From Bacteroidaceae bacterium (GTDB lineage Bacteria > Bacteroidota > Bacteroidia > Bacteroidales > Bacteroidaceae): a stretch of DNA of 44,906 nt. The notes beneath the pieces are model-generated. The model saw nothing but the letters and a program-made list of their open reading frames with translations, was not told the DNA's origin and made no database searches. Location: positions 1 to 44,906 of the forward strand of contig JAKSLM010000020.1 of NCBI GenBank assembly GCA_024401225.1, read 5' to 3'. A program made the position numbers and the translations under genes. This document shows, piece by piece, positions 32,488-41,164 of this stretch. Each line of letters starts with the position of its first letter. The first letter of the stretch is position 1.

Positions 32488-35394
32488 ATGAATCTACGCC
32501 ATATATCACTATCCTTCCTGCTTGCCCTGGCACTCACAGCCAGCGCTGCAAATGAGAAAACTACGGTCAAGCAAGTGACCGATGCCATCACTCTCACCAC
32601 CGATGTCGATTACATCATCACCGACACCACACCGTTCGCCACTTCGGGCAGCGTCAATATTGAGGACACCGACCATGCTGTAGTCATCATTAAGAACATC
32701 AAACCAAGTCTTGTGATCAAGAACTGGCTCTCTCATATATATATAAAAGGTGAAAAGGCCGTCAACGGCACCAACTGCCAGGTTAAAATGTATGCTCAGG
32801 GAGCCATCATCCTGCCTTACGACAAGGACATACGCCCACTCACCTGCTACACCGAGCCTAATTACGCAGGCACCGCTTGCACCGACTACACCGAAGGTCA
32901 CTCAGATGGCTTCATGAAGTCGCTCAATGATGCTACACTCAACAATCAGATACGTTCCTTCCGCCTCAAGCGCGGCTACATGGTCACCTTTGCCCTTGGA
33001 AAGAGCGGATGGGGCTACAGCCGATGCTTCATTGCCGATCAGGAAGATCTCGAGATTGCCAACATGCCTAAGAACATGGACATGCGCATATCGTCTTACC
33101 GACTCTTCAAGTGGCAGAACGCACAGAAAAAGGGACTCGCCAGCGATGGGCGCAAGGAAGCCAACCAGACGGTTAATTCATCGTGGTGTTACGATTGGGC
33201 TCAAGGCAACGATAGCAACCTGCCCGACACCGAATGGGTGCCAAACCACATTTACGAGGATTGGCCTGCACCAGCCACATGTGGAAGTGTGACCGGTTCC
33301 TGTCACATGAAGACCAACAATGAGCCGGGCAACTCCGCCGACGACCATCCACAGTCGGTCGATGTAGTGCTTGACAACTGGCAGAACCTCATGCGTACCG
33401 GCATGCGCCTCTGCTCCGAATCATCGCACGACGGCAGCATGAACCACCTCAAGGCGTTCATTGACTCCATCGATGCCCGCGGATGGCGATGCGACATCCT
33501 CGACCTCCATTGCTACTGGCCAGCTGGCACATTCAACAATCTCACATGGTACAGCGACCACTACGGCAACGGTCGCCCAATCTGGATCTCCGAGTGGGTA
33601 TGGGGAGCATCGTGGAACAACAACGGTATCTTCGCTACCGACCGATCATACTCAAAGACCAACCAGCAGAAGTGCTACGAAGGCACAAAGCCAATCCTCG
33701 AGGAGCTCAACCGCAACTCGCGCGTAGAACGATATGCCTACTGGAACAGCGAGGCCGACTGTTCAAAGATCTACAAGGATGGCAAACTCTCCATCCTCGG
33801 TGAGTACTATGCCAAGATGGAGTCAGGCCTCGGCTACAATCCTGCCAACGAATTCATTCCAAAGGTAGTTACACTTGCTCCTAAGAATCTTGAAGGTTCG
33901 TACAACAAGTCGAAGGGCGAATACACACTCACATGGAACGATGCCAACGGCGACATGCTCGACTCACTCGTCATCGAGTGCAAGCGCCCTGGCTCAAGCA
34001 AGTACGAATGGCTGGGTAGCGTAGCCCTCAAGGACATGAATGGCAAGAATGGCGCACAGTACACCTTCACCGACACTCCTGCAGCCGGAGCCACTTACTA
34101 TCGCATCGGAGCCTACCCTATAGGAGGCAAGACTGCCAAGTACTCGGGCGAAGTGAGCATCTCCATCAGCTCGTCCGAAGGCAATAGTTCCATCCAGTTC
34201 GGTCGCCTCAGCATCACAAACTCATCAGCTATCGCTACCGACTTCTCCGAAGCCTTCGCTACTACTCCTGCCGTGTTCATGGGCCTATACACCAACAAGA
34301 ACACGCGCCTCTACCCTTCTACGCTCCTCACTGGCATAAGCAATAAAAAGTTCACCTACCAACTCATGCCTTGGACACAGCAGACCTCATCGTCCGACAA
34401 GATTGAATATGCCGAGGAACTATCCTTCCTTGCCCTTCAGGACACAACCAACTACCTGTTCGGCACCCTCGACTGCGAGGTGGGCAATGCAAAGGTAGGC
34501 ATGAAGGACACCACCTACGTAACCTTCCGCCGTCCATTCCCTGAGGATGTAAAGCCTGTGGTCATCACAGAACTGCGCAACCCGTCCATCAAGACCAATG
34601 CCTTCTGCACCCGTATCTGGGATGTGACCAACGAAGGCTTTAAGATGATCAACATGTACGAGGAGGGTGTGGGAAAAACCAGTCCTATAACGCAGACCGT
34701 GTGCTACCTTGCCATCACTCCGGGACAGGGTACCCTCTATGCAGGTGATGATGTGCAGACCACCATCCTTTCTACCGACACCATTGCACGCGAGGCTCAC
34801 CGCCTTGCAAACGGCATGGACTCCGTCCTCTTAACTATACGCACAGTAAGCAAAGTGAGCGGACCTCTTATGAATATCTACGTGGGCCACGGAACCGACA
34901 AGTGCTACGGCACCACCTACCGTTCGCAGTCGTTCCTCACTCCTGAGGGCGACCAGCTGTACTTCTCCGACCCATACATGTTCGGTGCTCTGCAGACCTA
35001 CAACTACCATGCAGCCACCATACTGCGCCGTTCGAGCGACATACAACTTAGCGACAACGAGTCGCCTTACTACCAGTACATCACAGGTTCACGCATCAAG
35101 CGTCAGATCGACTCTTCATCCACTACCAAGGATAAGAACACCTCTGCCTATGGTGACGAGTTCGGTTGGATAGTTCTCTATCGCCACCAGGCAGACAACG
35201 AGACCATCACCACCCTCTCGCGCACCACAGCCATCATGGATCCAACCGCTATCCATGCTCCTATGGCTACCGATGCCACTCCTGCCATCTACCGCATCGA
35301 TGGCACACTCGTCCCTGCTGACTCAGAACTTGTTCCTGGCATCTACATTGTCCGTGAAGGCGGCAAAGTGGTTAAGAGGATTGTGAAAAATTGA
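32488..35394 (+). CDS. Secreted glycoside hydrolase (clan GH-A-like, Glyco_hydro_cc/GH128-type) with T9SS-like C-terminal tail
   Basis: A 968-residue exported protein (signal peptide ISLSFLLALALTASAA). After a beta-rich N-terminal domain of about 200 residues comes a TIM-barrel-like catalytic region: KTNNEPGNSADDHP holds likely acid/base Glu279, DILDLHCYWPAG a mid-barrel strand, and PIWISEWVWGASW the likely nucleophile Glu369. An FN3-like domain follows (about 468-570), then a region of unknown fold (about 570-890). The end, IYRIDGTLVPADSELVPGIYIVREGGKVVKRIVKN in outline, looks like the type A sorting domain of type IX secretion cargo. GH assignment to a numbered family is tentative; substrate unknown. 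Confidence 0.78.
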   Translation: MNLRHISLSFLLALALTASAANEKTTVKQVTDAITLTTDVDYIITDTTPFATSGSVNIEDTDHAVVIIKNIKPSLVIKNWLSHIYIKGEKAVNGTNCQVKMYAQGAIILPYDKDIRPLTCYTEPNYAGTACTDYTEGHSDGFMKSLNDATLNNQIRSFRLKRGYMVTFALGKSGWGYSRCFIADQEDLEIANMPKNMDMRISSYRLFKWQNAQKKGLASDGRKEANQTVNSSWCYDWAQGNDSNLPDTEWVPNHIYEDWPAPATCGSVTGSCHMKTNNEPGNSADDHPQSVDVVLDNWQNLMRTGMRLCSESSHDGSMNHLKAFIDSIDARGWRCDILDLHCYWPAGTFNNLTWYSDHYGNGRPIWISEWVWGASWNNNGIFATDRSYSKTNQQKCYEGTKPILEELNRNSRVERYAYWNSEADCSKIYKDGKLSILGEYYAKMESGLGYNPANEFIPKVVTLAPKNLEGSYNKSKGEYTLTWNDANGDMLDSLVIECKRPGSSKYEWLGSVALKDMNGKNGAQYTFTDTPAAGATYYRIGAYPIGGKTAKYSGEVSISISSSEGNSSIQFGRLSITNSSAIATDFSEAFATTPAVFMGLYTNKNTRLYPSTLLTGISNKKFTYQLMPWTQQTSSSDKIEYAEELSFLALQDTTNYLFGTLDCEVGNAKVGMKDTTYVTFRRPFPEDVKPVVITELRNPSIKTNAFCTRIWDVTNEGFKMINMYEEGVGKTSPITQTVCYLAITPGQGTLYAGDDVQTTILSTDTIAREAHRLANGMDSVLLTIRTVSKVSGPLMNIYVGHGTDKCYGTTYRSQSFLTPEGDQLYFSDPYMFGALQTYNYHAATILRRSSDIQLSDNESPYYQYITGSRIKRQIDSSSTTKDKNTSAYGDEFGWIVLYRHQADNETITTLSRTTAIMDPTAIHAPMATDATPAIYRIDGTLVPADSELVPGIYIVREGGKVVKRIVKN

Positions 35395-35396
35395 AA

Positions 35397-35466
35397 GGTT
35401 AGAGGTTAGAGGTTAGAGGTTAAAGGTTAGAGGTTAAAGTTAAAAGGTTAAAGTTAAAAGGTTAAA
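35397..35466. repeat. Ten-unit 7-nt tandem array (GGTTAGA/GGTTAAA)
   Basis: Ten consecutive seven-base units without a break in phase: GGTTAGA three times, GGTTAAA, GGTTAGA, GGTTAAA, GTTAAAA, GGTTAAA, GTTAAAA, GGTTAAA. It starts two bases after the glycosidase stop and ends 13 nt before the -33 box of the next promoter. Such arrays change length easily by slippage. Confidence 0.92.
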
Positions 35467-35479
35467 TCAGTAAAAAAAC

Positions 35480-35510
35480 TTTGAGTTCTTGGATAATAAT
35501 CCTACCTTTG
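35480..35510 (+). promoter_or_regulatory. Bacteroidetes-type promoter of the outer-membrane barrel gene
   Basis: TTTG at 35480-35483 and TACCTTTG at 35503-35510 with exactly 19 nt between them, a full match to the Bacteroidetes -33/-7 consensus. Start of transcription is expected near 35516, about 28 nt before the ATG at 35544. Confidence 0.82.
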
Positions 35511-35543
35511 CGGCAGATATAACAAGCTATAATTCGTAACATC

Positions 35544-36119
35544 ATGAAAAGATCATTTAGAACATTGATGACGGCACTCATGCTTACAGGCTTTGCCGTC
35601 ACAGCCAATGCACAGTGGGGCACCCCAGAGGAGAGGCAGGAGCACGAGGAGTGGATCCGTGACCAGAAATGGCGCAAGCGCGGAATGTCAGCAACCCTCG
35701 AAGGCGGCATCAACTACGAAGGTGATGGTCCCTACGCATCAGCACTTGCCACGCTCGGCTATCGCTACTCGCCTTGGAACTTCTTCGGTGTGGGTGCAGG
35801 CTACGAAGGGCATGGCTACCACAAGCGCGTGGAAGAGTACTCCCTTCCTGTCTACATCAACTACCGCGTCAACATCATCAAGCACCGTGTCACCCCATTC
35901 TGCGACGCTAAGCTCGGCTACTCCGTGGCAGGCACCAAGGGCGCATATATCAATGGCGGTATGGGTGTTGATGTAGCCCTCAACCCACATCTTGGACTCA
36001 CCGCAGGCTACAGCCTCTCCATAATCGATGAAGAGAATAACGTACCCGATGACGACTACTGGTGCGATCACGACGGTTGGCATGTGTTCATGTCTTTTAA
36101 GGTCGGACTGAGATTTTAA
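35544..36119 (+). CDS. Small outer-membrane beta-barrel protein
   Basis: A 191-residue exported protein with a signal peptide ending ANAQ at about residue 27. A short charged, helical stretch (GTPEERQEHEEWIRDQKWRKRG) follows, and then alternating strands typical of an eight-stranded outer-membrane barrel (SATLEGGINYEG, ALATLGYRYSPWNFFGVGAGYEG, VTPFCDAKLGYSVAG, GLTAGYSLSI) ending in aromatic Phe (FKVGLRF), the usual C-terminal barrel residue. The function is unknown. It has its own promoter and a strong terminator, so it is a single-gene transcript. Confidence 0.83.
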   Translation: MKRSFRTLMTALMLTGFAVTANAQWGTPEERQEHEEWIRDQKWRKRGMSATLEGGINYEGDGPYASALATLGYRYSPWNFFGVGAGYEGHGYHKRVEEYSLPVYINYRVNIIKHRVTPFCDAKLGYSVAGTKGAYINGGMGVDVALNPHLGLTAGYSLSIIDEENNVPDDDYWCDHDGWHVFMSFKVGLRF

Positions 36120-36174
36120 GACGGACTCACATTCTGAGCGTTACTCCGCGGAGCACTCTCATACAAAGCAAACA

Positions 36175-36205
36175 AAAACCAGACCTCACATCGAGGTCTG
36201 GTTTT
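36175..36205. terminator. Bidirectional intrinsic terminator
   Basis: AAAACCAGACCTC, a five-base loop, then GAGGTCTGGTTTT. The 13-nt arms are perfect reverse complements, with A- and T-runs on the outside, so it can stop transcripts from both sides: the barrel gene (plus strand) and the esterase unit (minus strand), which converge here. Confidence 0.92.
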
Positions 36206-36232
36206 CTATTTGTTTATTCACTTATACATCAC

Positions 36233-38101
36233 TTACTTGGCAAACTTATCGAGAAGCAATGCTTCAAGAGCCTTACGGCGAGCTGGCCAGTCGGCATAGT
36301 CGGTCGACTTGATGGTTGGGAATGGCATGCGCGAAGCGTCAAACTGTGGATGGTTTGGCATCTGCGACATGATGAAGATGACTGGTTTAATCTTACCCTC
36401 AGCCACAAGACGGTCGGCTATGAGATTGGCATGACCTGTGCGGAACCAGCTCTCGTAAGTGTCGGCAGCACCCGAATAGAGCGCGCAGACCGATGGCTGT
36501 GAGAAGTCGACTCCAGGACTGACATACGACACGATGTTACCATTCACAGTAGTAGCGACCGACACCTCTCCGTGTGGTATCTGGCCCATGTGCTGAATGT
36601 TGTAAGGAGCATCTGGGAACTCGGCAATGCTGTACTTGAAACCATTGTCAGGCGAGATCCAGAGGCTGTTAGGGTCGGCTACCTGCATGCCATCTACGAT
36701 GTAGCAGTAACGGTAAGTATCAGGAGCGACACCTGTGAGCGTGATCTCCCACACACCATCAGCATCCTTCTTCATGGCCTGAGGTTCCTTGACGAGTTCA
36801 CCATCAAGCATCACCTGCTTGGCATTCTCTGCCTTGAAACGGAAGGTCACCTTACCATCGCCATACTCTGGCGACACGATAGGACGTGGGAAGAGGCGAG
36901 CCATCACACCGGCAGTAAACTGCTGTTCCTGACCAGTCTTGGCAAGCGCAGGCTTACCGTTCTTCATCGCTTCCTCCGATGCCTCAGGATTGAAGAGCAG
37001 GCGAAGGGTATGGTCGAGGAAGAAGCGGGCATTCATCCATGTGTGACCGAACTTGTCGTTAGTGTATTCCTTAACAGATCGGATGCCCTTCTGATCGAGA
37101 AACTCCATGTAGTCGCGAGCATTGCCGTAGAGGAAGTCGTCAGTACCTACACCAAGCCAGAAGAGGTGGATCTTGGAGTTGGTGTCGGCAGCATTGTCGT
37201 ACACACCAGGGATGTCGGTACTGGTGAAGGAACTATATGAACAGAGGTATGAGAACTTGTCAAGATTGTGCAGACCGTTTGACAGTCCCTGATTGCCTCC
37301 ACGTGAGAAACCACCGATGGCACGATGGTCGCGGTCGTTGATAGTGCGGTAGTGCGACTCAACGTATGGCATAAGATCGTTGACGAGGTCGTTGCTGAAC
37401 ACATCACCACCAAACTGTGTAGCAGGCATACCGCCCTGTGGCATGGATGGGAGCAGCTTGTAAGGGTTGCCGTAAGGGAGCACGATGATCATCTCCTTGG
37501 CTGCACCTTCGGCAAGCAGATTGTCGAGGATGTAGTTCATACGACCTACCTTATAATATACCTCCTCGGTGTCGGTAGTTCCGCTGATGAGATAGAACAC
37601 TGGGTACTTCTTTTCCGCATTCTTCGGGAAGTCGTAAGTAGGTGGAGTGTAGACAAGCGCATTATTGTATGCGCCAAGGCTCTTGGAGTAGTAGTTGACG
37701 TAGCTTACCTTACCATGAGGCACGTTCTTGATGTCGTGGATCAAGGCTCCGGAAGGTGCTGGAATGTCGAGGAGGCTATTCTTGAAACCCTCGTTAGGAA
37801 ACCATTGCTGGCACTGAGGGTCCATGACGCTGACCCCATCGACCACAAAGCAGTAAGGGTACATGTCAGGATCGGCAGGCCCTACGGTAGCAGTCCATAC
37901 GCCATCAGCCGACTTCGTCATCGGCTTGCGTCCTGCAAACTGCACATCGACTTGAACGTCGGTTGCCTTGTCGTTCTTAAACTTGAATGTCACAGTACCA
38001 TCAGCATTGAAGATGGTAGACTTGAACTCTTCGCTCTGCTGAGCAGAAGCAGATGCTGCAAACGACATAAATGCAGCAACAAATAGATTCCTGATTCTCA
38101 T
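36233..38101 (-). CDS. Secreted esterase with two CBM48-like modules and a partial second esterase domain
   Basis: A 622-residue protein with a signal peptide (NLFVAAFMSFAASASAQ); the start was set at 38101 because the upstream 16 residues would disrupt it. Order: CBM48/E-set-like domain (about 30-115), complete esterase D/feruloyl esterase-like domain (about 130-370; nucleophile Ser266 in GGFSRGG, Asp321 or Asp322 in GVGTDDF, His353 in GHTW), second CBM48-like domain (about 410-495), and a C-terminal segment (about 505-622) that matches only the first part of an esterase domain and lacks a nucleophile motif. Likely removes feruloyl or acetyl groups from hemicellulose. It is the last gene of the cls-GHL10-esterase group. 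Confidence 0.85.
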   Translation of the reverse strand: MRIRNLFVAAFMSFAASASAQQSEEFKSTIFNADGTVTFKFKNDKATDVQVDVQFAGRKPMTKSADGVWTATVGPADPDMYPYCFVVDGVSVMDPQCQQWFPNEGFKNSLLDIPAPSGALIHDIKNVPHGKVSYVNYYSKSLGAYNNALVYTPPTYDFPKNAEKKYPVFYLISGTTDTEEVYYKVGRMNYILDNLLAEGAAKEMIIVLPYGNPYKLLPSMPQGGMPATQFGGDVFSNDLVNDLMPYVESHYRTINDRDHRAIGGFSRGGNQGLSNGLHNLDKFSYLCSYSSFTSTDIPGVYDNAADTNSKIHLFWLGVGTDDFLYGNARDYMEFLDQKGIRSVKEYTNDKFGHTWMNARFFLDHTLRLLFNPEASEEAMKNGKPALAKTGQEQQFTAGVMARLFPRPIVSPEYGDGKVTFRFKAENAKQVMLDGELVKEPQAMKKDADGVWEITLTGVAPDTYRYCYIVDGMQVADPNSLWISPDNGFKYSIAEFPDAPYNIQHMGQIPHGEVSVATTVNGNIVSYVSPGVDFSQPSVCALYSGAADTYESWFRTGHANLIADRLVAEGKIKPVIFIMSQMPNHPQFDASRMPFPTIKSTDYADWPARRKALEALLLDKFAK

Positions 38102-38144
38102 GTTCGTAAGCTTGTTTAATTTAAGGATTAGTATATAAGGGGAT

Positions 38145-38158
38145 ATCAACTATCAACT
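38145..38158. repeat. Two-copy 7-nt direct repeat
   Basis: ATCAACT twice in direct succession, just after the GHL10 gene on the minus strand and before the esterase start. Short, but of the same 7-nt unit length as the array at 35397. Confidence 0.4.
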
Positions 38159-38163
38159 TTTCA

Positions 38164-39675
38164 TCACTTAATCTTTATTTTCACTCCCTTCGACTCATTG
38201 TGAAGGTGGTCGAGAGCTGTAACGACATAGGTCTCGCCAGGCACGATGCTCGACTTTGGATACATGAATTCGGCCGAGTGCTCATCGTATCGAGGCGAGA
38301 TGTACTCGATGTTCATTGCCGACTTGAGGTCGACCTTCTGACCTGGGGCGAAGCGATAGACCACATACTGCACGGCACGGTCCATCTCCTTCTTAGCCTT
38401 AGGAGCCTTCCATGTGATGCCGAACACGCCATTCTTCAGGTCGAGCTTCACGCTGCGAGGCTTGCCTGGAGCCTTGCTGTCCATGAACTTCATCTCTGGC
38501 TGAAGGGCTGGATAGTGATGGTACACCTGTTCGAGTACGGTGCGGTAGTTGCCAGGATTGTTGACCACTGCTGCTGCGTACCACTGGCACGAACCCTGTA
38601 CGTTAGGGAGCGAGCGCTGCAGGTTGTACTTAGCGTACATCTGGTGCGACTGTGGATTATTCGGATCTGCCTCCTTGACTGTGCGCTCCACATCCTGTCC
38701 GATGAAGAGAGGACGCTTGTTGCAATAGTCGTTCCACCAGTGGCAGAGCACCTCATAGTCGGCAGCCTTGGTGCCGAAGTTCCAGTATATCTGTGGCAGG
38801 CAGTAGTCGATCCATCCCTTGCGCTCCCACTCCAGCACATCGGCATAGAGGTCGTCGTAGTTCTGTGTGCCCGATGTAGCACTACCCTCAGGAGTGTTGG
38901 TACCAGTCTTGCTGTTGCGGTAGATGCCGAATGGCGAGATACCGAACTTCACCCATGGCTTTGTGGCACGAACTATGTGGTAGAGGTCGCGGATGAGGAG
39001 GTTCACATTGTCGCGTCGCCAGTCGTTGATGTCCTTGAATCCACGTGGATCCCTAAGGAAATACTCCTCATCAGGCATCTGGAGCCCCTTGACTGGATAT
39101 GGGTAGAAATAGTCGTCCATGTGCAGTCCATCCACATCGTAGTGCTGCAGTATGTCCTCAACCACCATGCAAGTGTACATGCGGTTGCTTTCGAGTGCAG
39201 GATTGAAGATGTAGAGGCCATCATACTCGAATATGCGCTCTGGGTGACGGATGGCAGCATGGTTGGCACCAAGCTCGGTGGTGTACTTAGTCTTGGCGCG
39301 ATAAGGGTTGATCCATGCATGGCACTCCATGCCGCGCTGATGGCACTGGTCCACCATCCATGCCAGCGGATCCCATCCGTCGGCTGGCGCCTGGCCCTGG
39401 CGACCGGTCAGGTAGCGGCTCCAAGGTTCGTAGCTCGACTTGTAGAGCGCGTCACCCTCGGCACGCACCTGGAAAAGGATGGCATTGATGCCTGCCTTCT
39501 GAAGGGTGTCGAGCTGAGCCGACAGCATGGTACGCACCTGCTGCATGCTTTTGTTCAGATACTGTCCGTTCACACATTGTATCCATGCTCCGCGAAACTC
39601 ACGCTTTGGTTGAGCAGAAGCTGTAATAACTGTTAGGATACAGATGATTAATGCTAATAATTGTCTGCGATTCAT
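38164..39675 (-). CDS. Secreted GHL10-type glycosidase-like protein (DUF187)
   Basis: A 503-residue exported protein of the glycosyl-hydrolase-like 10 family (PF02638). The start at 39675 gives a clean signal peptide (RRQLLALIICILTVITASAQ); the ATG at 39702 would add nine Asn-rich residues. The TIM-barrel motifs are clear: REFRGAWIQCV at the start, INAILFQVRAEGDALY, GMECHAWINPYRA, VDGLHMDDYFYPYP and GISPFGIYRN. A C-terminal beta domain (from about 400) follows. Some relatives have been proposed to act on peptidoglycan or glycans; the substrate here is unknown. It sits 45 nt after the phospholipase D-type gene. Confidence 0.87.
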   Translation of the reverse strand: MNRRQLLALIICILTVITASAQPKREFRGAWIQCVNGQYLNKSMQQVRTMLSAQLDTLQKAGINAILFQVRAEGDALYKSSYEPWSRYLTGRQGQAPADGWDPLAWMVDQCHQRGMECHAWINPYRAKTKYTTELGANHAAIRHPERIFEYDGLYIFNPALESNRMYTCMVVEDILQHYDVDGLHMDDYFYPYPVKGLQMPDEEYFLRDPRGFKDINDWRRDNVNLLIRDLYHIVRATKPWVKFGISPFGIYRNSKTGTNTPEGSATSGTQNYDDLYADVLEWERKGWIDYCLPQIYWNFGTKAADYEVLCHWWNDYCNKRPLFIGQDVERTVKEADPNNPQSHQMYAKYNLQRSLPNVQGSCQWYAAAVVNNPGNYRTVLEQVYHHYPALQPEMKFMDSKAPGKPRSVKLDLKNGVFGITWKAPKAKKEMDRAVQYVVYRFAPGQKVDLKSAMNIEYISPRYDEHSAEFMYPKSSIVPGETYVVTALDHLHNESKGVKIKIK

Positions 39676-39720
39676 TATTGTATTATTGTTGTTTAATTTC
39701 ATTTGTTAAGTCCTCACAAC

Positions 39721-40977
39721 CTACATCACCGGAGTCAGCAGATTGCCGAGCCATCCGAGAAATTTCTTCCCCGTAGGATATTTCTTCCAGAAGTCACGCC
39801 CTATCTGATAGCAATGCATCTTCTCCATCTCAAACAGGTGCATGAGCTCCTGAGTCTTCTCCTTATCCATGATGAGGGCATTGATCTCAAGGTCGCATCG
39901 GAGGCTTCGTGCATCGAGATTGGACGAGCCTACCGTGCAGTAGATGTCGTCGACCACCATCATCTTCGTATGGTGGAACCCGCCCTGATAGAGGTACACC
40001 CTGGCACCACGCTTCGACAGGTTATGGCCTACGTAGTGAGTGGTATTGGGAGTCATCGGCTGGTCCGATGCCTCGGAGAGCATGATCTCCACGTCCACAC
40101 CCCTATCGACCGCATCCTTGAGTGCCTGGCGCACCCTGTGGGTTGGCACGAAGTAGGGATTGATGATCTGTATGTGATGGCGGGCCGAATTGATCATCGT
40201 GACGTAAAGGTCGCGGATGGCACTACGGCGCGGCTTGCCCCCTGCACGGTTCACGATTGCCAGGCGCAGATTGTGAAAGTCCGACTCCACCCGTGGCACG
40301 TACTTTGAGTCACTCAGCAGTTCACCCGTCTCTTTGTACCACGTCTCGGCAAATATATCCTCCATACGAGCCACGGCAGGTCCCTGTATCTTCATGTGCA
40401 GATCGTGCCATGGTCCCACTTCCTTCGTTCCCGTGATGTAATAGTCGGCCACGTTCATTCCTCCTGTATAGCCTATGCGTCCATCGATGACCACGATCTT
40501 GCGGTGATCGCGCCCGAACACATGGTTCACCCATGGGAAACGGATAGGATCGAACTTCACGAGCTTGATGCCAAGGGCACAGATGGAGTCGTGCATGGCC
40601 TTGCTGATAGGCGAATTGTTCGACATGTTGCCAAAGGCATCGTACATCGCCCTTACCTCCACTCCTTCGGCAGCCTTGCGTGCCAGATGGTTGAACAGGA
40701 GGCCAGCAATGCTGTCATTGCGGAAATTGAAGTATTCCAGATGGATGAAAGTCTTTGCACGGTCTATCTCCTCAAACAGGTCCTCAAACTTATCGTGGGC
40801 AGTAGTGAAGAACTCCATCTCATTGCGGTCCGTAAACTCAAACCCCAGACGCCTCAGTTCGCGGGCAGCCACACTATCGGATGTGAGCGTGCCGGCATCG
40901 TCAGCTCCAGGCTTCTGCGCCAAGCTTGGAAGCGCATAAAGGGTGGTAATGAGCAGAAGTATTGCTATCTTATACAT
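39721..40977 (-). CDS. Phospholipase D-family / cardiolipin synthase-like protein, secreted form
   Basis: A 418-residue protein with two HKD motifs: HRKIVVID (from His158) and HTKMMVVD (from His336), each followed by GxxN (GRIGYTGGMN; CTVGSSNLD), the pattern of cardiolipin synthases. Unlike ordinary Cls it has a cleavable signal peptide (MYKIAILLLITTLYALPSLAQ) instead of two N-terminal membrane helices, so it is probably periplasmic. The start was set at 40977 because the -7 promoter box at 40999 overlaps the alternative ATG at 41001. It may make cardiolipin on the outer side of the inner membrane or act as a phospholipase or nuclease. Confidence 0.85.
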   Translation of the reverse strand: MYKIAILLLITTLYALPSLAQKPGADDAGTLTSDSVAARELRRLGFEFTDRNEMEFFTTAHDKFEDLFEEIDRAKTFIHLEYFNFRNDSIAGLLFNHLARKAAEGVEVRAMYDAFGNMSNNSPISKAMHDSICALGIKLVKFDPIRFPWVNHVFGRDHRKIVVIDGRIGYTGGMNVADYYITGTKEVGPWHDLHMKIQGPAVARMEDIFAETWYKETGELLSDSKYVPRVESDFHNLRLAIVNRAGGKPRRSAIRDLYVTMINSARHHIQIINPYFVPTHRVRQALKDAVDRGVDVEIMLSEASDQPMTPNTTHYVGHNLSKRGARVYLYQGGFHHTKMMVVDDIYCTVGSSNLDARSLRCDLEINALIMDKEKTQELMHLFEMEKMHCYQIGRDFWKKYPTGKKFLGWLGNLLTPVM

Positions 40978-40998
40978 TCGTTTTACATCAATTTGACG

Positions 40999-41006
40999 CA
41001 AAGATA
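40999..41006 (-). promoter_or_regulatory. Probable -7 box for the cls-GHL10-esterase unit
   Basis: Minus-strand TATCTTTG, a match to TAnnTTTG, 22 nt upstream of the chosen start. No clear -33 box. Confidence 0.5.
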
Positions 41007-41100
41007 CAACTTATTTCGATATTTTTTTTACTTTTTCCCGATTTAGTGTGATTATTCAAGTTTTTTTCCTCATATTTGCAATGTAAATGCACAATCTTTA

Positions 41101-41115
41101 GCATATAGAATATGC
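41101..41115. repeat. Short AT-rich dyad upstream of the small gene at 41165
   Basis: GCATAT-AGA-ATATGC, a perfect six-base inverted repeat, followed by further GCAT-containing sequence (AGCATAAAGCATGC). It lies about 50 nt before the ATG at 41165 and could be an operator, but no regulator is recognised. Confidence 0.35.
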
Positions 41116-41164
41116 ATATCAGCATAAAGCATGCAAAAAAAACTCTTTTATTGTCTAACTTATC

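Noticed and set aside
36144-36153. CTCCGCGGAG palindrome
   Set aside because: A single 10-nt palindrome directly next to a strong terminator; no repeat or context gives it meaning.
37325-38086. 253-codon open frame on the plus strand opposite the esterase
   Set aside because: Shadow of the esterase gene, whose motifs and signal peptide are clear.
38200-39636. 478-codon open frame on the plus strand opposite the GHL10 gene
   Set aside because: Same explanation: it is codon-aligned with the real minus-strand gene, which has a signal peptide and family motifs.
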